64,000 nucleotides of DNA from an uncultured Bacilli bacterium (GTDB taxonomy: Bacteria; Bacillota_I; Bacilli_A; RF39; UBA660), in NCBI GenBank assembly GCA_934149465.1, contig CAKPEZ010000002.1, positions 62,001 to 126,000 of the forward strand. Reading direction: 5' to 3'. Positions within the stretch are counted from its first letter, which is position 1; the number at the start of each line of letters is the position of its first letter. The position numbers and the translations under genes were made by a program. The notes beneath the pieces are model-generated. The model searched no databases, was not told the DNA's origin, and saw nothing but the letters and a program-made list of their open reading frames with translations. Positions 52,137-60,546 of this stretch are shown here, one piece after another.

Positions 52137-52868
52137 ATGAATAACGATGAATTAAAAATTCCCAATCATTTAGCGATTATTATGGATGGCAATGGTAGAT
52201 GGGCGAAAGAAAGAGGCTTATCTAGAAGTATGGGTCATTTAGAAGGAAGTAAAACATTAGAAAAAATTGCTCTTTACGCCTTTGAAAGAGGAGTTAAGAT
52301 ATTAAGTGTTTTTGCTTTTTCAACAGAGAATTTTAAAAGAAGTAAAGAAGAAGTAGATTATTTAATGAATTTATTTGTTCAAATGTTTGATTTAAAAAAG
52401 AATGTCTTTAATGCTAAAGATATTAAAGTAGTTTTTTCTAAAAAAGAATGTGGATTACCAGATGCTGTTGAAAAGAAAATAATATCTTTAACAGAAAAAA
52501 CTAAAAATAACAAGTCAGGAATACTTAATATCTGTATTAATTATGGTGGACAAGATGAAATAGTTGATACAAGTAAAAAATTAATTAAGCTAGTTAATGA
52601 GAAAAAGCTAAATATTGATGATATTACTAAAGAAGTATTTACTAAAAACTTGTATCAAGATTTAGAGCCAATAGACTTACTTATTAGAACAAGCGGGGAA
52701 CAGCGTATTAGTAATTTTATGCTATGGCAAATGGCTTATTCAGAGCTATATTTTACAAAAACATATTTTCCTTCATTTAATGAAAATGATTTAGAAGAAG
52801 CTTTTTTAGCGTATAATAAAAGAGAAAGAAGATTTGGTGGGATAAAAGATGAAAAAAAGAATAATTAG
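52137..52868 (+). CDS. uppS: Undecaprenyl diphosphate synthase
   Basis: Builds C55 undecaprenyl diphosphate, the lipid carrier for peptidoglycan and for the surface glycans encoded in this window. Cis-prenyltransferase signatures: IIMDGNGRWAKERG (catalytic Asp), GHLEGSKTLEKI, FAFSTENFKR and LIRTSGEQRISNFMLWQMAYSEL. ATG 52137 has AAGAGGT 7 bp upstream; a TTG further up at 52089 lies in the promoter. It overlaps cdsA by 20 bp. Confidence 0.96.
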   Translation: MNNDELKIPNHLAIIMDGNGRWAKERGLSRSMGHLEGSKTLEKIALYAFERGVKILSVFAFSTENFKRSKEEVDYLMNLFVQMFDLKKNVFNAKDIKVVFSKKECGLPDAVEKKIISLTEKTKNNKSGILNICINYGGQDEIVDTSKKLIKLVNEKKLNIDDITKEVFTKNLYQDLEPIDLLIRTSGEQRISNFMLWQMAYSELYFTKTYFPSFNENDLEEAFLAYNKRERRFGGIKDEKKNN

Positions 52869-53628
52869 TGCAGTTATAATATTAATAGTAACAATTAGCT
52901 CTTTACTTGTTTCTAAAGATGTTTTTGGAATATATCTTTTTATTAGTGCTATTTTAGCTATGAAAGAAGTACTTGCTACAAGAGAAAGTAAGAAAAAATT
53001 AGAATTTATTAGTTTTATTAGTTATGTGATAACTAGTCTATTAGTAACTAATAAGTGGCTTTTTAATTTTAATCTAGTATCTTTAATAATTCTAGATTTA
53101 ATCTTATTTTTTACTCCAATTATTTTTTATAATAATGATGAAAAATATAATATTATGGATGCTTGCTATTTAATTGGAATGACTTTATTAATAGGAATAT
53201 CTTTAAATGGATTATTATTATTTAGAATTGAGAATATTTTCTTAGCGCTTCTTGTATATGTAGTTTGTTATATAACAGATACTTATGCTTATATTGGAGG
53301 AAGCTTAATAGGAAAGCATAAACTTACTAGTATTTCTCCAAAGAAAACTTGGGAAGGAAGTATAATTGCAACAGTAGTTGGTTCTTTCATAACAACCTTA
53401 TACTTACTTGCTTTCTTAAAACAAAGTAATATATTACTTTGCATAATAATTAGTATTTTCTTAACGATAGTATGTCAATTTGGAGATCTAATTTTCAGTA
53501 GTATAAAAAGACATTTTAAAATTAAAGATTTTTCTAATTTAATACCTGGACATGGTGGTATGTTAGATCGGCTTGATAGTATTATTTTTGTTTCATTAAT
53601 GCTAATAATACTTAGTAGTTTAATATAA
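52849..53628 (+). CDS. cdsA: Phosphatidate cytidylyltransferase
   Basis: Makes CDP-diacylglycerol from phosphatidate and CTP, the entry to phospholipid synthesis. A 259-residue protein with seven or eight helices. The C-terminal signature is present: GDLIFSSIKRHFKIKDFSNL followed by IPGHGGMLDRLDS, which holds the metal- and substrate-binding Asp residues; ITDTYAYIGGSLIGKHKL and SPKKTWEGS are also conserved. The uppS-cdsA-rseP order is standard in Firmicutes. Confidence 0.95.
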   Translation: MKKRIISAVIILIVTISSLLVSKDVFGIYLFISAILAMKEVLATRESKKKLEFISFISYVITSLLVTNKWLFNFNLVSLIILDLILFFTPIIFYNNDEKYNIMDACYLIGMTLLIGISLNGLLLFRIENIFLALLVYVVCYITDTYAYIGGSLIGKHKLTSISPKKTWEGSIIATVVGSFITTLYLLAFLKQSNILLCIIISIFLTIVCQFGDLIFSSIKRHFKIKDFSNLIPGHGGMLDRLDSIIFVSLMLIILSSLI

Positions 53629-53639
53629 GGGAGGTAATT

Positions 53640-54683
53640 ATGACACTAATATATTTTATTTTAATTCTAGGAGCAACAATATTTGTTCATGAATTTGGGC
53701 ACTTTCTATTTGCTAAATTAGCAAATATTTATGTTTATGAATTTTCAATAGGAATGGGTAAAAAGATTTTTTCTTTTAAAAGTAAGAAAGGAGAAACTGA
53801 ATATAATATTCGTCTTATTCCATTAGGAGGATTTGTTCGCTTGGCTGGAGAAGATGTTTCTGATGGTGATACCATTTCTAAAGATCGTCTTCTTGGTAAT
53901 AAAGGATTTTGGCAAAGATTTTTTACAATGTTCGCAGGAGCAGGATTTAATTTTCTTTTCGCTTTTATTGTTTTATTTATGACTGCTTTGATATGGGGAA
54001 GTACTAGCAATAAACCTATTTTAGGAAATGTTCCTAATGATTATCCAGCATATCAAGCAGGACTTCGTGAAGGAGATAAAATTATCTATGTTAATGATAA
54101 GAAAATTAAAACTTGGGATGATGTTACTTGGGAATTATCTTTAAATAATGGGAAAAGCATGGAATTTGTTGTAACCGATCAAAATAATAAAGAAAAAAAA
54201 GTAACAGTAAAACCTTTGGAAGAAAAGGATGAAAATGGGGAAATAACTTATAAATATGGAGTAGGTTTAAAAACAGTTAAACTAACTGGTATTGCTAATT
54301 CATTTAATTACGCAGTAGTTAAAAGTGGATCTTTATTCAAAATGATGTTTAAAACATTAGGAAGTTTATTTACTGGTGGTGTTAGCGTTAATGATTTATC
54401 TGGTCCAGTTGGAATTTATAGTGTTGTTGATTCCCAAGCTAAAGCAGGAATAGCAAGTTTATTATATTTAGTAGCGTTCTTAAGTATTAACGTTGGAGTA
54501 ATTAATTTAATTCCATTCCCAGCATTTGATGGTGGTAGAATATTGTTCTTATTTATTGAAAAAATTAAAGGAAGTCCAGTTGATCCTAAAGTAGAAAATA
54601 TGATTCATAATATTGGTTTCTTCTTACTACTTGGATTAATGATTTACGTTACATTTAATGATATAATTAAACTATTTAGATAA
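53640..54683 (+). CDS. rseP: Site-2 intramembrane zinc protease RseP/RasP
   Basis: Cleaves membrane-embedded anti-sigma factors and remnant signal peptides. An M50 protease of 347 residues: zinc-binding HEFGH in the first helix, a PDZ domain about 120-200 (DYPAYQAGLREGDKIIYVND) and the second motif NLIPFPAFDGGR with the third ligand in the penultimate helices. GGGAGGT precedes the ATG. Followed by a terminator, so it closes the envelope operon. Confidence 0.95.
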   Translation: MTLIYFILILGATIFVHEFGHFLFAKLANIYVYEFSIGMGKKIFSFKSKKGETEYNIRLIPLGGFVRLAGEDVSDGDTISKDRLLGNKGFWQRFFTMFAGAGFNFLFAFIVLFMTALIWGSTSNKPILGNVPNDYPAYQAGLREGDKIIYVNDKKIKTWDDVTWELSLNNGKSMEFVVTDQNNKEKKVTVKPLEEKDENGEITYKYGVGLKTVKLTGIANSFNYAVVKSGSLFKMMFKTLGSLFTGGVSVNDLSGPVGIYSVVDSQAKAGIASLLYLVAFLSINVGVINLIPFPAFDGGRILFLFIEKIKGSPVDPKVENMIHNIGFFLLLGLMIYVTFNDIIKLFR

Positions 54684-54691
54684 AAGATATC

Positions 54692-54717
54692 AAAAAGTCT
54701 ATTAATTAGACTTTTTT
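54692..54717 (+). terminator. Rho-independent terminator after rseP
   Basis: AAAAAGTCTA / TAGACTTTTT with a 5-nt loop. Confidence 0.85.
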
Positions 54718-54756
54718 CTTATTTAATGATAGTATTATAGTAAGGAAGTGATTTTA

Positions 54757-55293
54757 ATGAATGTAGAATATGAATGTACTTGCTTAGAGATTAATAAAGA
54801 AGAACTTATTAAGAAGCTAGAAGAAATGGGTGCTAAAAGGGAAGGAGATTTCTTTCAAAAAAGATATGTTTATGATTTTAATCCTAAAATTCCTAATAAA
54901 TGGATTAGACTTAGAACTAATGGAGTAAAATCTACTTTGACTATTAAGAATGTTCTTGATAAGAATTCTATTGGAGGAACATTAGAACTAGAAATAGAAG
55001 TATCAGATTTTGAAAAGACTAATCTTATTTTAGAAGAACTAGGATATCATCATAGAAATTATCAAGAAAATAAAAGAACTACTTATAGTTTAGATGGAGT
55101 AAATTTTGATATAGATTCTTGGCCTTTTATTCCTACTTATGTTGAGATAGAAGGATATAATGAAGAAATAGTTAAAGAAATGATTACTAGATTAAATCTT
55201 GATAATGAGAAAATTACTAATTATGATGTTACTAGTATTTATGAAGAAATTTATAATATAGATGTTCTTTCTATAAAAGATTTATATTTTTAG
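54757..55293 (+). CDS. CYTH-domain protein (class IV adenylyl cyclase / triphosphatase type)
   Basis: A 178-residue CYTH protein. The N-terminal strand reads NVEYECTCLEI, an ExExK-type start with Cys/Thr in place of the basic residue; RYVYDF, KWIRLRTNG, STLTIKN, LELEIEVSDF and VEIEGYNEE are the paired tunnel strands, and FFQKRYVYD resembles CyaB-type members. AAGGAAGTG precedes ATG 54757; an in-frame GTG at 54748 lies in that site. It is followed by the amidoligase-type gene, but a promoter-like site lies between. Whether it makes cAMP or hydrolyses a triphosphate is open. Confidence 0.85.
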   Translation: MNVEYECTCLEINKEELIKKLEEMGAKREGDFFQKRYVYDFNPKIPNKWIRLRTNGVKSTLTIKNVLDKNSIGGTLELEIEVSDFEKTNLILEELGYHHRNYQENKRTTYSLDGVNFDIDSWPFIPTYVEIEGYNEEIVKEMITRLNLDNEKITNYDVTSIYEEIYNIDVLSIKDLYF

Positions 55294-55299
55294 GAGAAC

Positions 55300-55328
55300 T
55301 TGACTTCTAAAAAATAAAATATTATCAT
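55300..55328 (+). promoter_or_regulatory. Promoter of the amidoligase-like gene
   Basis: TTGACT (55300-55305), 17-bp spacer, TATCAT (55323-55328). Confidence 0.6.
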
Positions 55329-55351
55329 ATAACGTAAAAGAAAGACGTGAT

Positions 55352-56380
55352 ATGATGCTAAAACCTTTGAAGATAAGTTATGGAAATAATAATATATGGG
55401 AATATATAAATCCTAAGAATAATGATTATTTTTCTAAAATGAATGAAATAGAAATTAAAGAATTATTATATTATTTAGATGATTACTATCTAGATTACCG
55501 AGATACTCTTAACTTAGATAGTAATACTACTTTTGGCGTAGAACTTGAATATGAAGAAATATCTTACAAAGTAATAGAGAAGATTTTATATAAAGAAGAA
55601 CTATATGATTGGCTTAGTAAAAAAGATTTATCTATATCTATTGGCGGAGAAGTAATATCTCCAATATTAAGAGATAACTTAAAAAAATGGCAAGAATTAA
55701 AAAGGACTTGCAATATTTTAAATGAGTATGCTAAAACTTTAGATCATTCTAGTACTCATGTTCATGTAGGAGCGCATATTTTAGGAGATGATCCTAAAAA
55801 TTTACTTAATTTTATCAAACTATGGTCAGCCTATGAAAGTATAATCTTTCATTTTTCCTATGGAGAACACCTTTCAGCAAGACCAATTATTAATATGTAT
55901 TCTAGTAGATTAAAAGAGATCTTTTATGCAGATTATCACAAAGCTAAGCATAAAAGTGTAGAAGAAATTTTATATCTAGTTGCCCATCGGAGAACTCAAG
56001 CAGTTAATTTTAATAATCTTACTTCTCTAAAAGAAATAAAACCTAAAAATACTATTGAATTTAGATGTCCAAATGGTACTTTTGATCCAGTTATTTGTCA
56101 AAATAATATTAATTTATTTACTAAATTATTAAAATATGCAAGAAACTCTAACTTTAATGAAGATATCGTTGATAGAAGCTTTAAAAATAATCTTAATTTA
56201 AGAGATTACGATATCATAAATTTAAAAGAAGCTCTAGAATTAGTTGATTTAATTTTTGATAATAATTTAGACAAAATCTATTTTCTAAGACAATACTTAA
56301 AATTTTCTTTAACAGGACACACTTTTATTAAAATGTCTCCTCCTTTTACTAAGTATACCTTAACAAAAAAGAAGCTTTAA
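55352..56380 (+). CDS. Amidoligase-family enzyme (ATP-grasp-like COOH-NH2 ligase)
   Basis: A 342-residue protein matching the amidoligase family related to glutamine synthetase and glutamate-cysteine ligase folds. The first acidic metal site is FGVELEYEE, the middle His motif is SSTHVHVGAHIL and the late strand NTIEFRCPNGTFDP. Such enzymes form amide or peptide bonds with ATP and are often found with peptide-modification genes. Which substrates are joined here is unknown. Either of two adjacent ATGs (55352, 55355) may start it. Its 3' end overlaps the convergent serine hydrolase gene by 4 bp at a shared terminator. Confidence 0.82.
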   Translation: MMLKPLKISYGNNNIWEYINPKNNDYFSKMNEIEIKELLYYLDDYYLDYRDTLNLDSNTTFGVELEYEEISYKVIEKILYKEELYDWLSKKDLSISIGGEVISPILRDNLKKWQELKRTCNILNEYAKTLDHSSTHVHVGAHILGDDPKNLLNFIKLWSAYESIIFHFSYGEHLSARPIINMYSSRLKEIFYADYHKAKHKSVEEILYLVAHRRTQAVNFNNLTSLKEIKPKNTIEFRCPNGTFDPVICQNNINLFTKLLKYARNSNFNEDIVDRSFKNNLNLRDYDIINLKEALELVDLIFDNNLDKIYFLRQYLKFSLTGHTFIKMSPPFTKYTLTKKKL

Positions 56381-56394
56381 TCAGCTTCTTTTTG
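56365..56394. terminator. Bidirectional terminator at overlapping convergent stops
   Basis: AAAAAGAAGCT / AGCTTCTTTTT with a 6-nt loop; both stop codons lie in the hairpin. Confidence 0.8.
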
Positions 56395-57459
56395 ATTTAA
56401 ATATTTATTATAACAACTCTTAGATTTTAAAGAAGTATATTCTTCATGAATTTCTCTTACTATAGAACTAACATTTTTAAAGAAACTTTCAAAATTATTA
56501 GTATATTGCTTAGTAGTAAGAACAGAAAGTAGGTAAGGATTATCATCAAATATTAAAGCATTATCATGAACATATTCCTTTTCAAGACCATATTTATTAG
56601 CAATCAACTTAAAATCAGTACCATTAGTAATATATTTAACACCGCTATCAACAAAATAACTAACAAGTTCTTGATCAAGTTCTGTATTTTCTAAATAAAA
56701 CTTATTATATAATACTCTCATATAAGTATTAGCATCTTTAGCACTAATATTTCCAAAATATTGATTATAAGTCATTAAAGAATCAACATTATACTGTTTC
56801 CAGTACTTTTTAATATTATCTATTCCTAAATAATCGCAAAGTAGTTTATGAGCAATATTATCGCTATTGATAATTGCAACCTTACATAAATACCTAACTG
56901 TATATTTACTTCCTACTTTATCATTTTTTATAACACCAGTCCCACCTAAATAATACTTAGCTAAATAAGTAACTTCATCTTCTAAATTAATCTTATTTTG
57001 CTTAGCTAAATCATAAGCATATATTACTACTGCTGCTTTTACAGTAGAAGCTGCAAATAAAGAATTCTTACTATTATAAGATAAATTAAATCCACTAGAA
57101 ATATCCTCATAAGAAAAAGCAAAAGCATTAGAATCATATTTAAAAAGATTATTTAACTTATTAATATTATTAGTTAATTTAGTAGAGTACTCTTTCTGAT
57201 CAAGAGGATTCTTTATACAATCAGTAAATTTATCAATAGCAGATTTATCATATTTAAGATTATTATTAGGATCATTTTGATAATTCTCATAATCTTCTTT
57301 TAATTTATCATCTAACTTCTCAATTTGTTTTTGATAATTTAAGTTATTAATCATTTTTTTAACTAAGTTATAGCTTAATGCTAAGACTATTCCACAAAAA
57401 ATTCCAATAGTAATTGCAAGCCACGTTTTTATTTTTCTTTTTGGTTTCTTTTTACTCAC
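56377..57459 (-). CDS. Membrane-anchored beta-lactamase-fold serine hydrolase
   Basis: An extracytoplasmic protein of about 360 residues. A basic N-terminus and one membrane helix (about 12-34) precede a coiled-coil linker and a class A beta-lactamase-like domain. The catalytic SxxK is in FAASTVKAAV and SDN in IINSDNIAH; the KTG triad is not seen (VHDNA stands in that area). It could be a wall-active peptidase/transpeptidase relative rather than a resistance enzyme. The start is uncertain: a GTG at 57459 has AGTGGGAA about 7 bp upstream, while a GTG at 57471 lacks a site. Confidence 0.78.
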   Translation of the reverse strand: MSKKKPKRKIKTWLAITIGIFCGIVLALSYNLVKKMINNLNYQKQIEKLDDKLKEDYENYQNDPNNNLKYDKSAIDKFTDCIKNPLDQKEYSTKLTNNINKLNNLFKYDSNAFAFSYEDISSGFNLSYNSKNSLFAASTVKAAVVIYAYDLAKQNKINLEDEVTYLAKYYLGGTGVIKNDKVGSKYTVRYLCKVAIINSDNIAHKLLCDYLGIDNIKKYWKQYNVDSLMTYNQYFGNISAKDANTYMRVLYNKFYLENTELDQELVSYFVDSGVKYITNGTDFKLIANKYGLEKEYVHDNALIFDDNPYLLSVLTTKQYTNNFESFFKNVSSIVREIHEEYTSLKSKSCYNKYLNQKEAD

Positions 57460-57582
57460 ATCAATTCCCACTTTCTAATATTATAAAATAATTATACACC
57501 TATTCTAACAATAAGAAAAGGATTATTATTTAGTGCAAAAACATAAAAGGTTAACTAACATGAAATTTTATTAATAAAAATA

Positions 57583-57612
57583 TTGACTTTTCTATAGAAA
57601 ATATGATAAATT
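57583..57612 (+). promoter_or_regulatory. Promoter of the acetyltransferase gene with a 14-bp palindrome
   Basis: TTGACT (57583-57588) and, 18 bp on, a weak TAAATT with extended TG. Between them lies a perfect palindrome TTTTCTATAGAAAA (57588-57601), a candidate operator. Confidence 0.5.
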
Positions 57613-57638
57613 TTAATAAATTAGAAAGGCAGATATAT

Positions 57639-58223
57639 ATGAATAACAAAGGTACTATCAAGTTAGAAACTAAAAATTTAATCTTAAGAAAAGGAACAAT
57701 AGAAGATGCTAAAATGATATATGAAAATTATGGAATAGATCCACTAGTATCAAAGTATGTTGTTTGGAATAGGCATGAAAGTATAGATGATGCACTAAAT
57801 TTAATGAGAAAGTGGGAAGAAAGTTATCAAGATAAAAATTCTTATAAATGGCTAGTAGCAGAAAAAGAAACAAATGAAGTAATTGGTTCAATATCTGCTG
57901 TAAAAGTAGATATAAAAAATAAAACTATTGAATTAGGATATTGCTTTGGATCTAAGTGGTGGAATAAGGGGTACGCAACGGAAACTTTAAAGAGAGTAAT
58001 AAAATTTTTCTTTGAAGAAGAGAATGTAGAAACAATTTGCGCCAGACATTTGACTGATAACAAAGCTAGCGGTAAAGTCATGTTAAAGTCTGGGATGATT
58101 TTTGAGGGAATATTAAGAAATAGAATGATCGACAAAGTAACTGGCAAACCAATGGGACTAGCTTCTTATTCAATAATAAAGGATGATTATTTTAAAAATA
58201 AAGGAAATCAAAGATATGAATAG
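57639..58223 (+). CDS. GNAT-family N-acetyltransferase (RimJ/RimL type)
   Basis: A 194-residue acetyl-CoA-dependent acetyltransferase. The fold is clear: KNLILRKGTIEDAKMIYENY at the start, IGSISAVKVDIKNKTIELGYCFGSKWWNKGYATETLKRV (acetyl-CoA loop, with the RxxGxG/A-type segment read as WWNKGYAT) and NKASGKVMLKSGMIFEGILR. This is the group that acetylates ribosomal protein N-termini, amino acids or small antibiotics. ATG 57639 has AAAGGCAG 7-8 bp upstream; an ATG at 57603 is in frame but lies in the promoter. Its stop overlaps the acetyltransferase remnant downstream. Confidence 0.9.
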   Translation: MNNKGTIKLETKNLILRKGTIEDAKMIYENYGIDPLVSKYVVWNRHESIDDALNLMRKWEESYQDKNSYKWLVAEKETNEVIGSISAVKVDIKNKTIELGYCFGSKWWNKGYATETLKRVIKFFFEEENVETICARHLTDNKASGKVMLKSGMIFEGILRNRMIDKVTGKPMGLASYSIIKDDYFKNKGNQRYE

Positions 58224-58666
58224 TGATAAAAAAGAATTAATAATAAGAAATGCTAAGATAGAAGACGCAGAAAGCATAGTTAAGTGTAAAAATAAAATTT
58301 CTGAATATATAGTATGTGAAATAAATAACAAAGTTGTAGGATTTTTAAGATTTGGAAAAAACAGGAAAAATTATTGATGATAAATTTCTAAAAGAAGGCG
58401 AGGTAGTTTATATAGTTAGAGCATATACGTTTATTAATTCTGATGGTATTTATAAATCTGTTCTTACAGAAATACCATTTAAATATACTAAGTTAAAAGA
58501 AAAAATTAACATTCATGAGAATTCATATCCTTTAAGTAATGTTTTAACTCCAATTGATTCTTTAAAAACGGTTATTAAACTAAGTGCTGATGAGTCAAAT
58601 ACGTACTATTTAAAATATTCTAAGTCAGCATTTGATGAGGTAGAAGAATTCTTTAATAATAATTAA
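58216..58666 (+). pseudogene. Broken acetyltransferase remnant joined to an unidentified 3' fragment
   Basis: From ATG 58216 the chain reads ELIIRNAKIEDAESIVKCKN followed by EYIVCEINNKVVGFLRFG, the first half of a GNAT protein, then ends at a stop near 58377. A second open frame, read in another register from about 58352, encodes about 100 residues (VVYIVRAYTFINSDGIYKSVL ... AFDEVEEFFNNN) that are not a GNAT C-terminus I recognise. The join suggests a deletion with a frame change. Two short real genes cannot be excluded, but the second lacks a start codon and ribosome site. Confidence 0.55.
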
Positions 58667-58706
58667 GAAAAGCGAGTAATAATAGAATTTATTATTATTC
58701 GCTTTC
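58667..58706. terminator. Bidirectional terminator
   Basis: GAAAAGCGAGTAATAATA pairs with TATTATTATTCGCTTTC (one G-T) round a 5-nt loop, T-rich on both sides. Confidence 0.82.
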
Positions 58707-58707
58707 T

Positions 58708-59571
58708 TTATTTATATAGTTCTTTCTTTATAAGATCGATATTATCTTTCATAATAGTTAGATAACTTTGATTAGAATTAGTAATTCCTCCGTCAATACT
58801 TTTCATTGTATTTAAAACTGAAATAGTAGCGCCATAATTATCTTTAAGATTAGTTACTATATCATTAACCTCTTCACTACTTGAGAAAATATATTTTATT
58901 TTATTTCTATTTAAAAGAAGTTTTACTTCAGAAATAGTTTTTTCAGTAACTTGATTATTAGAATTATCAAGAGAAATAATATTTAATCCATATTTTTCTA
59001 AGAAACTAAATGAATCATTATCTACTACAATAGTATCATATTCAGAGTTTTTAACTATTTCTTTTAATTCAGCATCTAACTCAGATAAGCTAATCTTTAA
59101 AGATTGATAATTTTCATCTACTTCTTTAATTAAATAAGGATTAGTAATATATTCTTCTAGACCAGTTTTAACATTTTGAGCCATCATTAAGTAGTTATAA
59201 GGATTAAGCCATAATTCTTCAGTACTATAAGTATAATTTACACCAAGCGCGCTATCAATTATTTTTAAATTCTTATTTTTATTGATAAGATCAACTGCTA
59301 AATCACGTTCAGTATCTCTTTTTGAATTAAATACAAATAATCCACTACGAGAATATTCATTTAATTGTTTACTAGTAAATTCATAATTATCAATATCAAT
59401 ACCACTAGGATAAACACTAAAAATATCAGAATTATCTCCATATAGGGAATCAATAAGATAATGAACTGGGTATAAAGTAGTGTAAATCTTTATATCTTCC
59501 ATGTCATCTCTTTTAAAGCATCCAGTTAATAAAAATATCAGCATTATTAAGCATAATAGTTTTTTCTTCAT
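58708..59571 (-). CDS. TroA/ZnuA-like metal-binding-type lipoprotein with altered ligands
   Basis: A 287-residue lipoprotein: signal with lipobox LLTGC (Cys about 18). The fold follows cluster A-I solute-binding proteins: KIYTTLYPVHYLIDSLYGD, a metal-site region now reading GIDIDNYEFTSKQL where DPHDYEPT is usual, ELWLNPYNYLMMAQNV where PHxWLDP is usual, a long helix and VVDNDSFSFLEKYGLNI where a His usually stands. Three of the usual His ligands are thus missing. No ABC permease or ATPase gene is nearby. It may bind a different ligand or have a non-transport role. Its start overlaps the yidD stop (TAATG). Confidence 0.78.
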   Translation of the reverse strand: MKKKLLCLIMLIFLLTGCFKRDDMEDIKIYTTLYPVHYLIDSLYGDNSDIFSVYPSGIDIDNYEFTSKQLNEYSRSGLFVFNSKRDTERDLAVDLINKNKNLKIIDSALGVNYTYSTEELWLNPYNYLMMAQNVKTGLEEYITNPYLIKEVDENYQSLKISLSELDAELKEIVKNSEYDTIVVDNDSFSFLEKYGLNIISLDNSNNQVTEKTISEVKLLLNRNKIKYIFSSSEEVNDIVTNLKDNYGATISVLNTMKSIDGGITNSNQSYLTIMKDNIDLIKKELYK

Positions 59572-59792
59572 TATTTTCCTTCTTTCTTTGGAACTGGATC
59601 ATATCCATATCCGCCCCAAGGTGCACAACGTAACAATCTTTTAATTCCAAGGATAATTCCTTTAAATATGCCATATTCATTAATAGATATAATCATATAA
59701 TTAGAGCAACTTGGATAATATCTACAATAACTATGACACTTTAAAGGAATCCTTTGATAGAATTTAATTAAACTAATAATTATCTTTTTCAT
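59571..59792 (-). CDS. yidD: Membrane protein insertion efficiency factor YidD
   Basis: A 73-residue protein that aids YidC-dependent membrane protein insertion. The YidD signature is complete: FYQRIPLKCHSYCRYYPSCSNYM, with its Cys residues, then GIKRLLRCAPWGGYGYDPVP. An amphipathic N-terminal helix attaches it to the membrane. In many bacteria it lies beside rnpA and yidC; here it is paired with the lipoprotein gene. No clear ribosome site precedes the ATG. Confidence 0.95.
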   Translation of the reverse strand: MKKIIISLIKFYQRIPLKCHSYCRYYPSCSNYMIISINEYGIFKGIILGIKRLLRCAPWGGYGYDPVPKKEGK

Positions 59793-59800
59793 ATTTATTA

Positions 59801-59828
59801 TTTTACTCTATTTTTTATCTTTTGTAAA
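59801..59828 (-). promoter_or_regulatory. Possible promoter of yidD giving an almost leaderless transcript
   Basis: On the minus strand TTTACA, 16-bp spacer, TAAAAT (59806-59801). Transcription would start within a few bases of the yidD ATG (59792), which has no ribosome site. Confidence 0.35.
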
Positions 59829-59854
59829 TGGTAGATCAATATTATCAAGATACG

Positions 59855-59863
59855 TGGTATAAT
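59855..59863 (+). promoter_or_regulatory. Extended -10 promoter of rnc
   Basis: TGGTATAAT (TATAAT at 59858-59863); weak -35 region. Confidence 0.6.
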
Positions 59864-59892
59864 AAATGTATTAACAAATGGAGATGAGAAAA

Positions 59893-60546
59893 ATGCATAT
59901 ATTAGAGAAATTAAATATTGTTCCAAGTGATATGAATTTATTTATAACAGCGTTAACCCATACATCATATACTAATGAACATGAGAATTGTCCTAGTTAT
60001 GAAAGATTAGAATTCTTGGGTGATGCTATTTTAGAAGCAATTATTAGTGATTATTTATATAAAGAAGAAAAGTATGAGGAAGGATCTATGACTAAGATAA
60101 GAGCATCTTATGTTTGTGAAAGAGCATTATATGAATATGCTAAAGATTTAGATCTTCCTTTAGATATGCGTCTTGGTTCAGGAGAACATGGTCATGATAA
60201 TCAAACTATAATAGCAGATATGTTTGAAGCTTTTATTGGAGCATTATATCTAGATAAGGGATATGATTATACTAAAAAAATAGTTTTAGATATTATAGTT
60301 CCATATATAGATAAGAAAATGGAATTTCTAAAAGATTATAAGACTATCTTACAAGAATCAGTACAAACAGTAAAGAAAAGTGTAATATATGAAATAATAG
60401 ATGAACAAGGACCTGCTCATAATAGAATGTTTACAGCTCAAGTAAAAGTTGATAATATTATTATGGGCAAGGGAGTAGCCTCTTCTAAGAAACAAGCAGA
60501 ACAGCTTGCTGCTAAAGAAGCATTAAGTAGAAAAGCTAAAATATAA
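59893..60546 (+). CDS. rnc: Ribonuclease III
   Basis: Cleaves double-stranded RNA in rRNA precursors and regulatory duplexes. The nuclease signature ERLEFLGDAILEAI holds catalytic acidic residues, and DMFEAFIGALYLDKG supplies the second pair; the C-terminal dsRNA-binding domain has AQVKVDNIIMGKGVASSKKQAEQLAAKEAL. Length (217) is normal. ATG 59893 is chosen since GGAGATGAG lies 5-9 bp upstream; ATGs at 59878 and 59884 lie in or before that site. The 3' end overlaps the convergent ylbJ-like gene by 24 bp, so antisense pairing of the two mRNAs is possible. Confidence 0.95.
   Translation: MHILEKLNIVPSDMNLFITALTHTSYTNEHENCPSYERLEFLGDAILEAIISDYLYKEEKYEEGSMTKIRASYVCERALYEYAKDLDLPLDMRLGSGEHGHDNQTIIADMFEAFIGALYLDKGYDYTKKIVLDIIVPYIDKKMEFLKDYKTILQESVQTVKKSVIYEIIDEQGPAHNRMFTAQVKVDNIIMGKGVASSKKQAEQLAAKEALSRKAKI

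Noticed and set aside
53735..54010. Minus-strand 91-codon frame inside rseP
   Set aside because: Fully inside a strongly conserved gene, no ribosome site and no recognisable sequence.
57842..58147. Minus-strand 101-codon frame inside the acetyltransferase gene
   Set aside because: Antisense shadow of a clear GNAT gene with no supporting signals.
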